Shown here: positions 1-11,275 of the stretch, one piece after another
Position numbering within the stretch: the first letter of the stretch is position 1
Layout: every line of letters starts with the position of its first letter
From: Pomphorhynchus laevis
Taxonomy: Eukaryota; Acanthocephala; Palaeacanthocephala; Echinorhynchida; Pomphorhynchidae
DNA length: 64,000 nt
NCBI GenBank assembly: GCA_012934845.2
Contig: WNNJ02001849.1
Coordinates: 1-64,000 of the forward strand
Direction of reading: 5' to 3'
Notes under the pieces: generated by a model
Database searches by the model: none
What the model was told of the DNA's origin: nothing
Seen by the model: only the letters and a program-made list of their open reading frames with translations
Translations under genes and position numbers: made by a program

Positions 1-960
1 TGCGTATTTAACATTCGATCGCACATTAATTGTCCGATCCAATAATGTTCACGTTTCTTTCGGATCGCTACATCAAGCAGATCACCCTCGATAATGGTTG
101 TTTTTACGGTATGATTCGGATATTGTGCACAGTGTTCGACAACTCCATCAGTGTTGAAGGTCAATCCTCTGGTAGATTCTTCCTTTTGATTTTGCTGTTC
201 AGGTTTTTGACGTAATTTGTTTTGAACGTCTGCTCTCCTATTCGTTAATCTATCCTTAAGTGCTCGACCGGTTTCTCCGACGTACTGCAACTTGCAGTCA
301 GTACATTCTGCCTGGTAAATTTACCTTCCGTCCGGTAGTTAAAGTTGCCTTTTATTTTGTAGGTCATGTCGGTGAAGGAGCTATTAAAGAATTTGGTTAC
401 TTGGATTTCTTTACAAGCCGCACAACAAGGTCTATTGCATTTCGTCATTCCTTCGTATGATCTAGCACTTTACTTTCTATTTGTTTGAATCTTAGAATGT
501 ACTAAAATTTTCAGAATACTCTGTTTTGTTTTGAAAAATACCTTAGGTTTTATTGAGTGAACCATTTCTTTCGGAACCGTCTCTTTGTATGCTTTGAGGA
601 TGTCGTGTGGCAGATTTTTTAACGCTGGATGGTTTGTTATGGACGTATAGCAATAGTCGTTCTTGTTAGAATCTTTCTTTTTGAGTAGTTATTCTCGTGA
701 GATTTGCCTGACTTTCCGAGCCTGTTGAATTACTGTCTTCCGGCTGTAACCTCTCTTCATAAAATGTTGAATGATTGTCGGAACCTCCTGTTCGAATATT
801 TTATTTGATGAACAAATCTTCTTGCATCGAAGCATCTCGTTAAAAAATCATATTTCGTTTCATGTGCTTTGGATGACAACTGCGTTGATGTATGTACGTG
901 GGTATCCAGTTTTCTTTCCTGTACATCCGTGTTTCGAATAGACGAAAACATAAACGACAT
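1..960 (-). mobile_element. Penelope-like element, C-terminal fragment (RT thumb to GIY-YIG)
   Basis: Read on the minus strand, this is the 3' part of a canonical PLE. Near 780-930 is the end of the RT domain (RRFVHQIKYSNRRFRQS) followed by KRGYSRKTVIQQA. Near 245-450 is a Cys-rich linker (KCNRPCCAACKEI). Near 240-300 is the GIY-YIG endonuclease signature in the form LQYVGETGRALKDRL, running off the left edge. At least one in-frame stop lies near 690 and another near 455, so it is not intact. It meets a plus-strand PLE fragment head to head at about 930-970. The C-terminal GIY-YIG is the canonical Penelope/Poseidon order, unlike the Naiad elements at 37-42 kb. Confidence 0.85.
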
Positions 961-1680
961 CATATGAACATAAACGAACATCCACGAGACGCAATAATAA
1001 TTCTGTCCACATACAATATTACTCCAGTTCAACAACGCGTTCTGAATATGGGTTTTGGTTTTGTCAATTGTAAACAAGAATTTAATCGCGAGGAGTTGTT
1101 CGACTCTATAAAGCGGCGTACAAGAGATATTTTTGTTCCCGTCGAAAACGACAACTTAAAAGCAACAATGATTGCCTTACTTCAAAAACATCCAAATATC
1201 TTAAAATACAAAACTTTGTGTCTAAACACAGACTTTTCCCGCAACATGTCAAAGGATGAACTCTTAGAGCTTGAACAACTTCAAGAGAACCACGACATTG
1301 TAATAAAACCTGCCGACAAAGGTGGAAATATCGTAATTTGGTCTTACGATGATTATATCACAGAAGCTACACGACAACTATCTACGGTAGTTGATAGTTA
1401 GTAGTTGATATAATAGCCCACATATATAGCCATTAGTCTGGAAGAGATTAATCGTGATATTGAAACCATAATGAAAAATACTGTGGATAATAATCTTTCA
1501 AGCAAACTGGTAAAAACTAATTTAAAACCAGGGCGTATGTATTTGTTACCAAAAATCCACAAGAATCAGAACCCGTGCCCGGGAAGACCCATCATATCGA
1601 ACTGTGATACCGCAACTGAATCAATGTCGAAATATCTACATAGCGAATTAAACGGCAGCGATCATACTACTGATGAGCAC
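892..1680 (+). mobile_element. Penelope-like element, N-terminal RT fragment
   Basis: The plus-strand reading contains the PLE N-terminal signature KPADKGGNIVIWSYDDY near 1300-1360. After a frame change near 1400 comes the RT motif MYLLPKIHKNQNPCPGRP at 1540-1590, followed by IISNCDTATESMSKYL. The catalytic palm (the YxDD motif) is missing, because the homology ends near 1660 where an unrelated inverted repeat starts. It is a 3'-truncated relic. Confidence 0.85.
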
Positions 1681-1699
1681 TCCCGGTCATCTCTGACGT

Positions 1700-1935
1700 C
1701 TGAGCATAAGCTCTGTGCATGATAGTGCGTATTGCGGATACATAGTATTGAGGATATATAGAATGCGTAGTGCGGTTTAACCATGCATCAGGCACTGTGT
1801 ATGTCCCAGGGCAGGTGTAACAACAAATTATATTTTATATATTTGTACACTTGAAAGTGTCCCTGTAAAACAGCATTTCTATTAAAAGGAATTTAGTGCC
1901 TGATGCATGGTTAAACCGCACTACGCACTGCCATG
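1700..1935. repeat. Imperfect foldback around a short dispersed repeat
   Basis: Sequence around 1700-1797 reappears inverted at about 1891-1950 (GCGGTTTAACCATGCATCAG against its complement near 1895-1918). The core at about 1798-1905 (from TGTCCCAGGGCAGGTGTAAC to GGAATTTAGTGCCTGATGCA) occurs again at 48262-48366 with few differences, so it is a dispersed repeat. No coding potential was seen. The region 1935-2050 shows nothing recognisable. Confidence 0.7.
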
Positions 1936-2050
1936 CACAGAGCTTATGCTAAATTTCCTCTTATGATTCAGATTAAGAGTAGTTCTGTTTTTCGAGCTTT
2001 AGACATTGTTTAAGCGTGTGTTAAGGTGCCTATGGATGATTATTAAAGTC

Positions 2051-2092
2051 ACGGTACTGATGAGCTCCGTTAGAGCGAAACGCGTATACCGT
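2051..2092 (+). ncRNA. Type I hammerhead ribozyme
   Basis: All core elements are in order. Stem I 5' strand ACGGTA (2051-2056); conserved CTGATGA (2057-2063); stem II GCTC/GAGC (2064-2067 with 2073-2076) closing loop CGTTA; conserved GAAA (2077-2080); a very short stem III (A-C, GC loop, G-T at 2080-2085); predicted cleavage after A2086; stem I 3' strand TACCGT (2087-2092). Stem I pairs 6 of 6. Hammerheads with a minimal stem III are known from the terminal repeats of PLEs, and this one lies downstream of a PLE fragment (892-1680). Its role would be processing of the retroelement RNA. Activity is inferred. Confidence 0.82.
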
Positions 2093-2225
2093 TGTTGAAG
2101 TTTGTCGTCACACATAGGATGACTGGGCATACGTAGCGACTTTGAATATTGCGAGAATAATCCGGTTCTATTTCATGATCTGATGAGGATATATATAATG
2201 CTGCCTGGTGTTTATGCCTTTTCTA

Positions 2226-3215
2226 GTTGCTTGATAGACTGGACTTCGATTTACGAAGTCCAGTCTATCAAGACTGGACTTCTTATATATATGTATATAT
2301 ATAAGTTGCTTGATAAACTGGACTTCGATTTACGACTTTCAGTCACCATGTCACTTCTAGACGACCACTTCAGCATCGAAATGATGAGTACCCGGTAACA
2401 CTCATCAGTAGAATGAGGTACACACTAATTGTTTCGGTTGCCTGTGCGACATTGTGAATAAAGGCGTTTCCTACACTTTGCTTAATTGTCTGAGGCTTTC
2501 GCTCTTTACCAGATCGAATTGCTGTGCGGACCATCCTTAAACACTAGGTAGAGGTTGTTGCTGAATTGTCGCTGCACTCGTTGGATCCTAAATGGATACG
2601 GCAGGTATAATAGTAATGCACGAATGTGCTGAGTAGACAACGGTCCAGGATTTCTTACGAAATACGGCATTTATACTAAATGGTGTTGCTTGATAGACTG
2701 GACTTCGATTCACGACTTTCAGTCACCATGTCACTTCTAGACGATCACTTCTGCATCGAAATGATGAGTACCCGGCAACACTCATCAGTAGAATGAGGTA
2801 CACACTGGTCGTTTCGGTTGCCTGTGTGACATTGTGAATAAAGGCGTTTCCGACACTTTGCTTAATTGTCTGAGGCTTTCGCTCTTAACCAGATCGAATT
2901 GCTGTGCGGACCATCCTTAAACACTAGGCAGAGGTTGTTGCTGAATTGTCGCTGCACTCGTTGGATCCTAAATGGATACGGCAGGTATAATAGTAATGCA
3001 CAAATGTGCTGAGTAGACAACGGTCCAGGATTTCTTACGAAATACGGCATTTATACTAAATGGTGTTGCTTGATAGACTGGACTTCGATTCACGACTTTC
3101 AGTCACCATGTCACTTCTAGACGACCACTTCAGCATCGAAATGATGAGTACCCGGCAACACTCATCAGTAGAATGAGGTACACACTGGTCGTTTCAGTTG
3201 CCTGTGTGACAGTGT
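2226..3215 (+). repeat. 380-bp tandem satellite, about 2.5 units
   Basis: Successive units begin with GTTGCTTGATAGACTGGACT-like sequence at 2304, 2684 and 3064, a period of exactly 380 bp. A short partial copy starts at 2226 and contains its own local inverted repeat (2233-2275). Units 2 and 3 are nearly identical, which suggests recent amplification. The array stops at about 3215, where an inverted copy of its last bases runs into a (TA)n tract. Open reading frames inside it are incidental. Diverged units recur at 6060-6970. Confidence 0.9.
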
Positions 3216-3234
3216 GTACCTCATTCCGAAATTT

Positions 3235-3235
<1 letters not shown>

Positions 3236-3310
<75 letters not shown>
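3236..3310. repeat. (TA)n microsatellite
   Basis: An uninterrupted alternating TA tract of about 75 bp lies between the 380-bp satellite and the long palindrome. Such a tract can extrude a cruciform and may have helped form the neighbouring palindrome (inference). Confidence 0.95.
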
Positions 3311-3313
<3 letters not shown>

Positions 3314-3514
3314 TAGATTTTCAAATCAAGCAAGCGAAAATTTAATTTGTTATTAGCAAGAAAATAGCTTTCGGGATTTCCCCTTCTTCAGTTTACAAAT
3401 TATTATCAGTGCTGATAATAATTTGTAAACTGAAGAAGGGGAAATCCCGAAAGCTATTTTCTTGCTAATAACAAATTAAATTTTCGCTTGCTTGATTTGA
3501 AAATCTATTAATAT
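3307..3514. repeat. Near-perfect palindrome, arms of about 103 bp
   Basis: The left arm (3307-3409) and right arm (3412-3514) are reverse complements with only the central TG unpaired. Each arm carries a CTGAAGAAGGGG...CCCGAAAGC block, which resembles the hammerhead-derived ends seen in PLEs (CUGANGA, stem, GAAA) but does not give a complete ribozyme fold. It looks like two PLE ends joined tail to tail. Confidence 0.95.
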
Positions 3515-3689
3515 TTTGAAAGAATTGTCATCACGACAATCTCGAGCAACGCCGATTTGACTAATCCTCTTATATATATACACAAACCTAAAATATATAT
3601 ATATCTCCTAAAAGCTCACATCTATCGTGTGTTAAAATATGCATAATTAGAAACGAAACATCAAAGATACGGAACATGTGTAGCATAAA

Positions 3690-4500
3690 TGAAACAATAC
3701 TGTAATAGTTAACTAAATTAAAAGGATATTTGATTCATAGAGGATATACATATCGTGAGGTTGGTAAGTGCATTGATAATTCATTAATTTCATATTTGAA
3801 ACAAAATGGAAAATCTGAACGTCGAAAACAACAGACATTTATCTTTCCATACCACCGCGGAGTTAAGAATATGCCAATTGATATAAACTCTGTAGTTTCA
3901 AAAATCTGCAACAAATTAAAACTAGATCATATACCAATACGAATAGTATTTGCATCTGTAAAAACAATAGGAAGTCGCTTAATAAGATCAAAACTTAACC
4001 AACTAAGCAGCACACATAATGCAGGCTGCAAACAATGTCGTCGGTCACGCTCAAAATGTTGCCGCAACGTTATAGAAACGAACACTATAACGAGCACATA
4101 TACAAAATTAAAATATACATTGACAAATACTACATCATGTGATTCGATATGGGATATTCACTTAGCAACTTGCCGAATATGTAAAGCCCAATAAAGGGGT
4201 AAAACCGGCCTTCGATGAGTATGCGCCTTAATAACAGACGATCCGATCTTAATAAAGAACTAGTCAAAGACGACGCAATTGTAACGATAAATTCTAACGA
4301 TATACTCATCGCACGAAGACATATTTGATTATGTTGTAATAAATAAGCACTTCAATGACACTGATTTGAGAAGAAAAATGGAGCAAAAGATTATCGGTGT
4401 GAATCGAAACAATCTGAGAAGATTTGAAAATGATTTTGTATGTCAGATGGAGATGGTTGTAATGTTGTTCATATATGTTGATGATATGATATTATATATA
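3690..4500 (+). mobile_element. Penelope-like element, RT-to-GIY-YIG linker fragment
   Basis: The stretch 3730-4194 encodes the end of the RT (HRGYTYREVGKCIDNSLI), the FIFPYHRGVKN motif and a Cys-rich linker (CKQCRRSRSKCC). After a frame change near 4195 comes GIY-YIG-like sequence (KGKTGLR, then LSMRLNNRRSDLNKEL). At 4400-4490 sequence ending in MEMVVMLFIYVDDM follows, which matches the RT palm of the 7150-8600 element. The order is therefore chimeric. The element is broken. Confidence 0.75.
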
Positions 4501-4935
4501 TTATATATAATATAAATGCCTATATATAGTTGACTCAGTAAATATAGGGTACTTTATACTACTGATGAGTGTTGCCATCAACTCAATCATATCAAGTGAT
4601 ATCTTTGTTTTAATTTGTATTTTATTACAAATTCTCGAGTATTTTATTTGCAGAAATGGCAATTTTGAACATAAAGTGTAAATCAAAATAAATGTATTTG
4701 ATTAATTAAATGTGTAAACCAAAAACGTTTAATTGTATAATTATACTTTTAAATAATTATACATTTTAATTTACACATTAAATTTATAAATTAAATTATA
4801 ATTATTGATATATTTAAATTTATATGTCTATATATTATATATAATATAAAGCCTATATATAGTTGACTCAGTAAATATAGGGTACTTTATTCTACTGATG
4901 ATTGTTGCCATCAACTCAATCATTTCGATTAAGTT
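4495..4935 (+). repeat. Direct repeat pair of about 100 bp
   Basis: A segment that starts in TATATTATATATAATATAAA and runs through AGTTGACTCAGTAAATATAG to TGTTGCCATCAACTCAATCA occurs at about 4495-4600 and again at 4840-4925. Both copies contain CTGATGA followed by a 4-bp stem but no GAAA, so they are hammerhead-like relics at most. AT-rich sequence separates the copies. Confidence 0.8.
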
Positions 4936-6055
4936 TACGGCAACTCAATTTTCTATTGATAAACATTTTTGCACATTTATCAATATCTGTCATTTATCAC
5001 TTGAAATCGTTGTAATTCATTACATACTTAATACTATATATATTGACCATGGCATGGTGATAGTATAAAAACTTTTGATGACATAAGTTAAAATAGGGCA
5101 ATTTACAAAAAAGTAAACTCCAATCGTAATTATATACATTTGAATTTGATGACATTTTCGAAAAAATGTTATCCATAATGTGATTTTTACTGTTGAGGCC
5201 GAAAGAGTTTTATTGAATAATTATAATGTATCGAAAACAAGGAAAATTATGAGAATAAAATTACATTATAAAAGTGAGGGTAACAAGAATACGGGATCAA
5301 TTACATGATAAATATCGCAAGTTTATCTTACCATATTGTTTATCATTACTTACATTACTTTTTTGCTATTAACCACTTAGCTATTGAAAATAAAGGTTCA
5401 TTTCAGTTATAAGTAATTGTTTATGAACTGATCATTTTTATTGAGTAGAACGGATCATTAATATGGCTAGTTGATCCACATTATGGTTCGTATTATTTTC
5501 ATAACAAATTTAAGGAAACTTAGTTTTTGTAGCAAATTGAAAATAAAGGTTCATTTCAATTGAACCTTTATATATTGTTACAAATTCTCTATGTCAAAGA
5601 AGGTGATACTTAAAATAAAGCAAGTACCTGATGTATTTTTGATGTATAATATTTAACAACTTACTTACCTCGCAGTTAAGAAAGTTAATTTAAATTTTGA
5701 AACTTCAAATGAATTTAGTTTACTTTTTCATCTTAAATTAAGATCATCCTTTTCAAAAATTGTTTTTGCTTTCACCAAATAATTTTATCGTGAAATTAAA
5801 TGATGCAATAAATATTAAATGTAGGAGGAGTTTAATATTGGTTTAGGATACATGAACAAATTTGCTAAATTATATAATTGTAGCATCATAAAGAGGTATA
5901 TTCGCATCATTACAATTCCAATAATATAAATTTAAGTGATATTCATCACTAATATGATTGTACACAAACAAGTGTGCAAACTAACATTGTCAATTGGAGT
6001 CAATTAAACACCTTACTCGAGAGTAGTTGTCGATTCTTATATATAGTAGTAGTGC
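4936..6055. other. AT-rich DNA without a gene
   Basis: No ORF or element homology was recognised. A 26-bp sequence (AAAATAAAGGTTCATTTCA) occurs at about 5387 and again at 5540, where it folds against TGAACCTTTA. Confidence 0.6.
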
Positions 6056-6970
6056 ACGGATGTGTTGAGTAAACAACGATCCAGGATTTTTTACGAAATA
6101 CGGCATTTCTACTAAATGGTGTTGCTTGATAGACTGGACTTTGATTCACGACTTTCAGTCACCATGTCACTTCTAGACGACCACTTCAGCATCGAAATGA
6201 TGGCGTATCCGGAAACACTTATCTGTAGAATGAGGTACACAATGGTCGTTTCGGTTGCCTGTGTGACATTGTGAATGAAAGAGTTTCCAACGCTTTGCTG
6301 AATTGACTTAGGCTTACGCTACTTACTAGATCGAATTGCTGTTCGGACTATCCTTAAACACTAGGCAAAGATTGTTGCTGAATTGTCTATGCACTCGTGC
6401 AGGAATGTGCTGAGTAGACAACGGTTTAGGATTTCTTATGAAATGCGCAATTTATAAAAAATGGTGTTGTTCGATAGGATTCGCTTTGATTCACGACTTT
6501 CAGTCACCATGTCACTTCTAGACGACAATTGTAGCATCCAAATGATGGAGTACTCGGCAACACTGATCTGTAGAATGAAGTACCTACTGGTCGTTTCGGT
6601 TGCCTATGTAACATTGTGAATAAAGGCGTTTCCGACGCTTTGCTGAATTGACTTAGGCTTACGTTCTTTACTAGATCGAATTACTGTTGTGATTATCCTT
6701 AAACACTAGGCAGAGATTGCCGCTGAATTGTCGCCGCACTCGTTGGATCCTTAATATATACGGCAGGTATAATAGTAGTGCACGGATGGCTGAGTAAACA
6801 ATCGTCCAGAATTTCATAAGAAATACGGCATTTATACTAAATGGTGTTGCTTGATAGACTGGACTTCGATTCACGACTTTCAGTCACCACGTCACTTCTA
6901 GACGACCAAGGAGTACCCGACAACACTCATCAGTAGAATGAAGTACTCACTGGCCGTTTTGGTTGCCTAA
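6056..6970 (+). repeat. Diverged copies of the 380-bp satellite
   Basis: Three further units begin near 6122, 6465 and 6844 (spacings of about 343 and 379 bp). They match the 2304-3215 array but carry many substitutions and indels. This older block is separated from the young array by PLE remains and AT-rich DNA. Confidence 0.85.
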
Positions 6971-7064
6971 TATATATAGTGGATGTTAGGTAGAAGCAGT
7001 TGATCTAGATCCATAGAAAATTCCAATATATATTATGGTTGCATTTGAAATAGACAACGAGATA

Positions 7065-8610
7065 GTATACTTACTTTTATTGTAACGTTTCAATCCTTGT
7101 TTAAAGGATCTTTTTCAAACAAAAAACTCACGTGAGTTTTTTTAGACCCTACTGCGTCTAGACAGAGTGATTTTAACAATGTTCTTAAGACTTTTTACTG
7201 AACACAAAGTACCGCAAACGTATGTGAAATCGTATACGGTTATTAACTAAAAACCTGTTTTTATACTTGCTACTTAAAATGCATAAAGTTACGCATTCGG
7301 AAAGACCAATAGTTGCTTCATATGCTATCTTTACTTACAAGCTCTCTAAGTATGTCGCCTCGATGTTGCGGGACCACATTACTATAGACCATTTTTCTTT
7401 CATCATAGACGGTCCTCACTATTCTCAAATTATCCGGGGTTATAATGCTGCCAACTTAAAATTGTTTACAGCGGATATAACTATACACTAATGTTCTACT
7501 TATGGAGGCTATTAACATAGCTGCTGATTTATTAGGACGAAGCTCAGGAGATGGTTTACTATTTTGTAAGGAAAATTAGAGAAAACTGTTACTGTTGTGT
7601 ACAAGTAAGTGCAATTTTGTCTTTAACAACCAAATGTGGTACCAAATAGATGGCCTTGCTATGGGAAATCCATTTGCACCCGTTTTGACAGAAATATATC
7701 TTAGAAGATTTAAAAATGATTTTGTATGTCAGACGGAGATGGTTGTAATGTTATTCATATATGCTGATGATGTCTCCCTTGTTTGCTGAAACGATGTTAC
7801 TTGTGCTCTCTAGGATATTCTTAACTCTAAGGAAGCCCATATTCAATGGTGTATATCTAGTGAAAGTGGTAGAGAATTGCCATTCTTGGACGTCTTAGTT
7901 GGGCGTGATGCAATATCATCACTTAAGGCCAGTGTCTATCAAAAGATAGATACTGAACCGGATATCGTGCCTTGGTTGTCTAACATTCCTGTTAAGTGGT
8001 TAATATCGGCGGATGTTTCACACTTTCGACGCAGTAGACTTGTATGTTCCTCCAATGACTTGTATGCTGATATACAAATGTTATTACGCATATTTTGATA
8101 GAAAGTGGTTTTTCCATATGGGCAATAAAAAAAGTTCTTTATAGTTCAGCCATATTGAGAAGCCGCATAGTTGGTTCTCAGAAAAGGGTCAATTATTTAG
8201 GTATTCCTTACATAAATAATAGATGGAATTCTCGTTTATCCAATTTTATTTGTAAGAATGTAATGGATAGCAATACGAATGATTTCTGCATTTTTAATAG
8301 AAAATTGCCTAAGATGCATAATTTATTAAAGCCTAAACCTTGATATAGTAAAGTTAATTGTTTATAAAATACGTAGTTCGGATTGCGACTGTTTCCACAT
8401 TGACCAAAATGGACAATGTTAATCTAAAAGAATCAAACAACACGTCTTTTATCTACAATAAGAAACTATTTCCAGTGCCATTGATCCGCATTGTGCATCA
8501 CTTAATCATACAGTTGATTTCCAGAACGCTACTGTGTTGTCTTATGAGAGCAATTATTTGTCGAACTTAATGGCTAATAATAAATCGGACTATAATCTTA
8601 AGTTAAAATA
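7065..8610 (+). mobile_element. Penelope-like element, RT to GIY-YIG, degraded
   Basis: Plus-strand frames carry PLE RT motifs in order: LLKMHKVTHSERPIVASYA (7262-7325), WYQIDGLAMGNPFAPV (7638-7685), the catalytic FIYADD (7756-7773), LPFLDVLVGRDA (7877-7915), VYQKIDTEPDIVPWLS (7938-7984) and the thumb. A degraded GIY-YIG region follows (about 8195-8570). Reading it needs several frame changes. At 7122-7141 a 20-bp palindrome centred on CACGTG sits just before the element. Confidence 0.85.
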
Positions 8611-8960
8611 TAATAAATGTCTTTTTGTTTTCACAATACATAGTAATATCCGATATATTTATTTTATTCTTTTGTGTGTTTTAGTCCGTTTGCATTCTAG
8701 ATTTTGTATTAATATAATATAAAAGGACATCAATTATATTTTAACTTAATATTATAGTCCGGTTTATTATTAGCCATTAAGTTTGACTCACGAGTCATGT
8801 AAAGGCTTATTATATTATACACGATAAATAATTGCTTTCGTAAGACAACACGGTAACGTTCTGAAAATCACCTGTATGATTAAGTGATGTATAATGTTGA
8901 GCAATGGCACTGGAAATAGTTCCTTTTTGTAGATTATAGACGTGTTGTTTGATTCTTTTA
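8420..8960. repeat. Large inverted repeat of a PLE 3' end
   Basis: The last 190-240 bp of the plus-strand PLE (about 8420-8612) returns inverted at about 8736-8960. For example GGCTAATAATAAATCGGACT near 8570 is matched by its complement near 8760, and CAAACAACACGTC near 8430 by its complement near 8940. The arms are clearly diverged and the spacer is about 120 bp. It is a tail-to-tail pair of element ends. Confidence 0.85.
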
Positions 8961-8999
8961 GACTAAACAAAAGAATCAAGCAAGATAAACATCGCCAGA

Positions 9000-9880
9000 C
9001 TGGATAATGTTCCTTTAGCCTTTGATTTTCCGTTGTTATCTAATTGCTATAATTTTGTAATTTACTGTTCTTTTTTTGTTCTTGGTCTTATGATTGATAA
9101 TGTTAATGTTTTGTTTTATTATGTGATATTTGATCCTTTTTGTTGTATATTTTTTAATCAATTTAGCGAGGCAAGCATATAAACACATGCTTATGCTATT
9201 TTAATGTACATGTAAATTTTTTTCCTGATGATGATTGCATTTGCCATTGAAATATTGAATGATTCATTTGGTCTTCGATTTTCCTGTTCCTACAAATTAA
9301 CATTTACTAACATTTACTTTTGTTAATTGATTTTGTGTTAATTGATAATAATTGCTATATAATTGTTAATTTTTATACAATTGTTAATTTTCCATTGGTC
9401 TTTGAACTTTTCTTTGTTCCTATAAAGTAACATTTACTAAATTTAAGGAAATGAATTCATTATACTTATTTACTTATTGATTAATTCGTCGTCACAATGA
9501 CTCATCAGTGCCAGATCCCTCCCACTACTGAATGAAGAGGAGGACTGGCAATGCCAGTCCTCCTCTGCATATATATAATTGCTATAATTTTGTGTTTTAC
9601 TGTTTTATTTTTGTCTTTGGTCTCATGATTGATAATGTTAATGTTTTGTTTTATTATGTGATGTTTTTAGTGTTTGATCGCTTTCTTTTGTTGTATTTTT
9701 ATCAATTTAGCGAGCCATAGCATATAAATACATGCTTATGCTATTTTAATGTACATGTAACAATTTAAATTTTTTCCTGATGATGACTGTTGCCATAAAA
9801 ATATTGAATAATTCCTTTAGCCTTTGATTTTCCGTTGTTCCTATAAATTAACATTCACTAATTTCGAGGATATGATGACT
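9000..9880 (+). repeat. Direct repeat of about 300 bp with an internal palindrome
   Basis: The segment at about 9010-9300 (TCTTATGATTGATAATGTTA through ACATGCTTATGCTATTTTAA to CCTGATGATG) is repeated at about 9570-9860. Each copy ends in a CCTGATGATGA...TGCC block that looks like a decayed hammerhead relic. A 29-bp palindrome (GAGGAGGACTGGCA, A, complement) lies at 9536-9564 between them. No coding sequence was recognised. Confidence 0.75.
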
Positions 9881-10032
9881 TAAAAAGGATTACGAATCAA
9901 TAAATACGGTCGATTTTTAGATCAAACAGTTTCAATAGACCCATAAATGAACCATACATGATGATACCGTGCACCCAATTTAAGTTTACTATACACGAAA
10001 GAGGTTCAATATGATTAGATATATGTTAAGAG

Positions 10033-10107
10033 AACATATTTGTTATATGTATTATTAGAACATATTTGTTATATGTATTGATAAACATATTTGTTATATG
10101 TATTATT
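10033..10107 (+). repeat. Short tandem repeat, 25-26 bp, 3 units
   Basis: Units begin with AACATATTTGTTATATGTAT at 10033, 10059 and about 10084. Confidence 0.9.
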
Positions 10108-10139
10108 CATATCATTGACATTTGATATAATATACGACA

Positions 10140-11250
10140 TCCTACAAGATATTCGAAAACGACGAAATCTTTTCTCGATGTAGCGATGACGCCTCGCGAA
10201 TTTGATACCCAATATCTCTAGTTCGCACCTAATATATGCAACATTGATCATTGTGTATTAACTATAGACGTTTTAAATAGACGAACTGTTCCCAACCCAC
10301 CAAATCGCAATGTATGGAAGAAAATACTTTTCTGCTACAATGAGCTACGAGGTATTTCTTTCCTTTACCTGAATTTGTTAGTGTAGATGCATCCTGGTCT
10401 GTGCTTTCTAAAATCACTAGTGTAATACTTAATCGTTTTCACCCTTAAGTTGTTCAAAAAAGCGTTTACTTCCACCGTGGTTTGACAATGAATTAATTAG
10501 TTTATTAAGGTATCGTGACTTAATGTAGAAATGTTTTCGCATTATCTCAAATCTTTGAACTTATTTTAAGCGACAGAAACGTGGTGATTATGCAAATCGT
10601 GTATTTTCTCAAATATTGTAAAATAAGCAACTATTCGTGTACACCAATAGGTCGATAAACATTGGTTTCAAGCTTCCAGATTTAATTACTAAAATATGTG
10701 ATTCAAGCAAATCAGATGAAGACAGCCACACTACTAGTCACCTTAATTCGCAAAAGCTTTCGACTATAATGTAAAAATTAAGATTGATGAATCTGAGGAG
10801 CGTCAGCCTAAAATAAATTCATACGAGCACATTCCTCTCTCACTGCACGACGTTTTATACAAATTGCTAAGTTTGAAACAATATTCATGCCCTCGGTCAG
10901 ACATATCCGATAACATTTTACACAGATGATATAAAGGTATGACGTGAAATTAAGCATGAAGATGATGTACATATTTTCGGGCAAGATCTCGACTCATTAT
11001 GTATATGGGCTCAATCAAATCTTCTGTTAATTCAGCTAAGTATGCGGATTTATCGATCGACAAAAATATGCAGTCTTATTTAATACTACGAGTATATGGT
11101 CAAGTTATACATGATGTAAGCCAATTCTCTAATTCTGAATACCTCGTACGAACTGATCTAAAGATCATTTCTAATACAAATAAAATTGACGCATCATGCT
11201 TTCGTATGGAGGGTATGATTCGCATTCATTCCAGTCATTAACTTCGTATA
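10140..11250 (+). mobile_element. Degraded LINE, endonuclease-RT linker and RT palm/thumb
   Basis: Plus-strand frames show linker-type sequence (about 10450-10620). Near 10925-11010 an RT palm relic reads DDIKVWREIKHEDDVHIFG then LDSLCIWAQSNLLL, matching the stretch after the catalytic Asp pair in Jockey/CR1-group RTs (ADD..iy..i....d...lq.dl..l..W). Stops and frame changes are frequent. It is an old relic. Confidence 0.6.
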
Positions 11251-11275
11251 TGTTTAGATATGTTTATTTAAAAAA

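Noticed and set aside
2233-2398. 71-codon ORF over the satellite
   Set aside because: It lies in tandem satellite and TA-rich DNA, and no related frame persists in the other units.
9495-9535. Minus-strand CTGATGAGTC...GACGAA, resembling a hammerhead
   Set aside because: The last core base is T instead of A (GAAT), and no stem I 3' strand follows. At best a relic.
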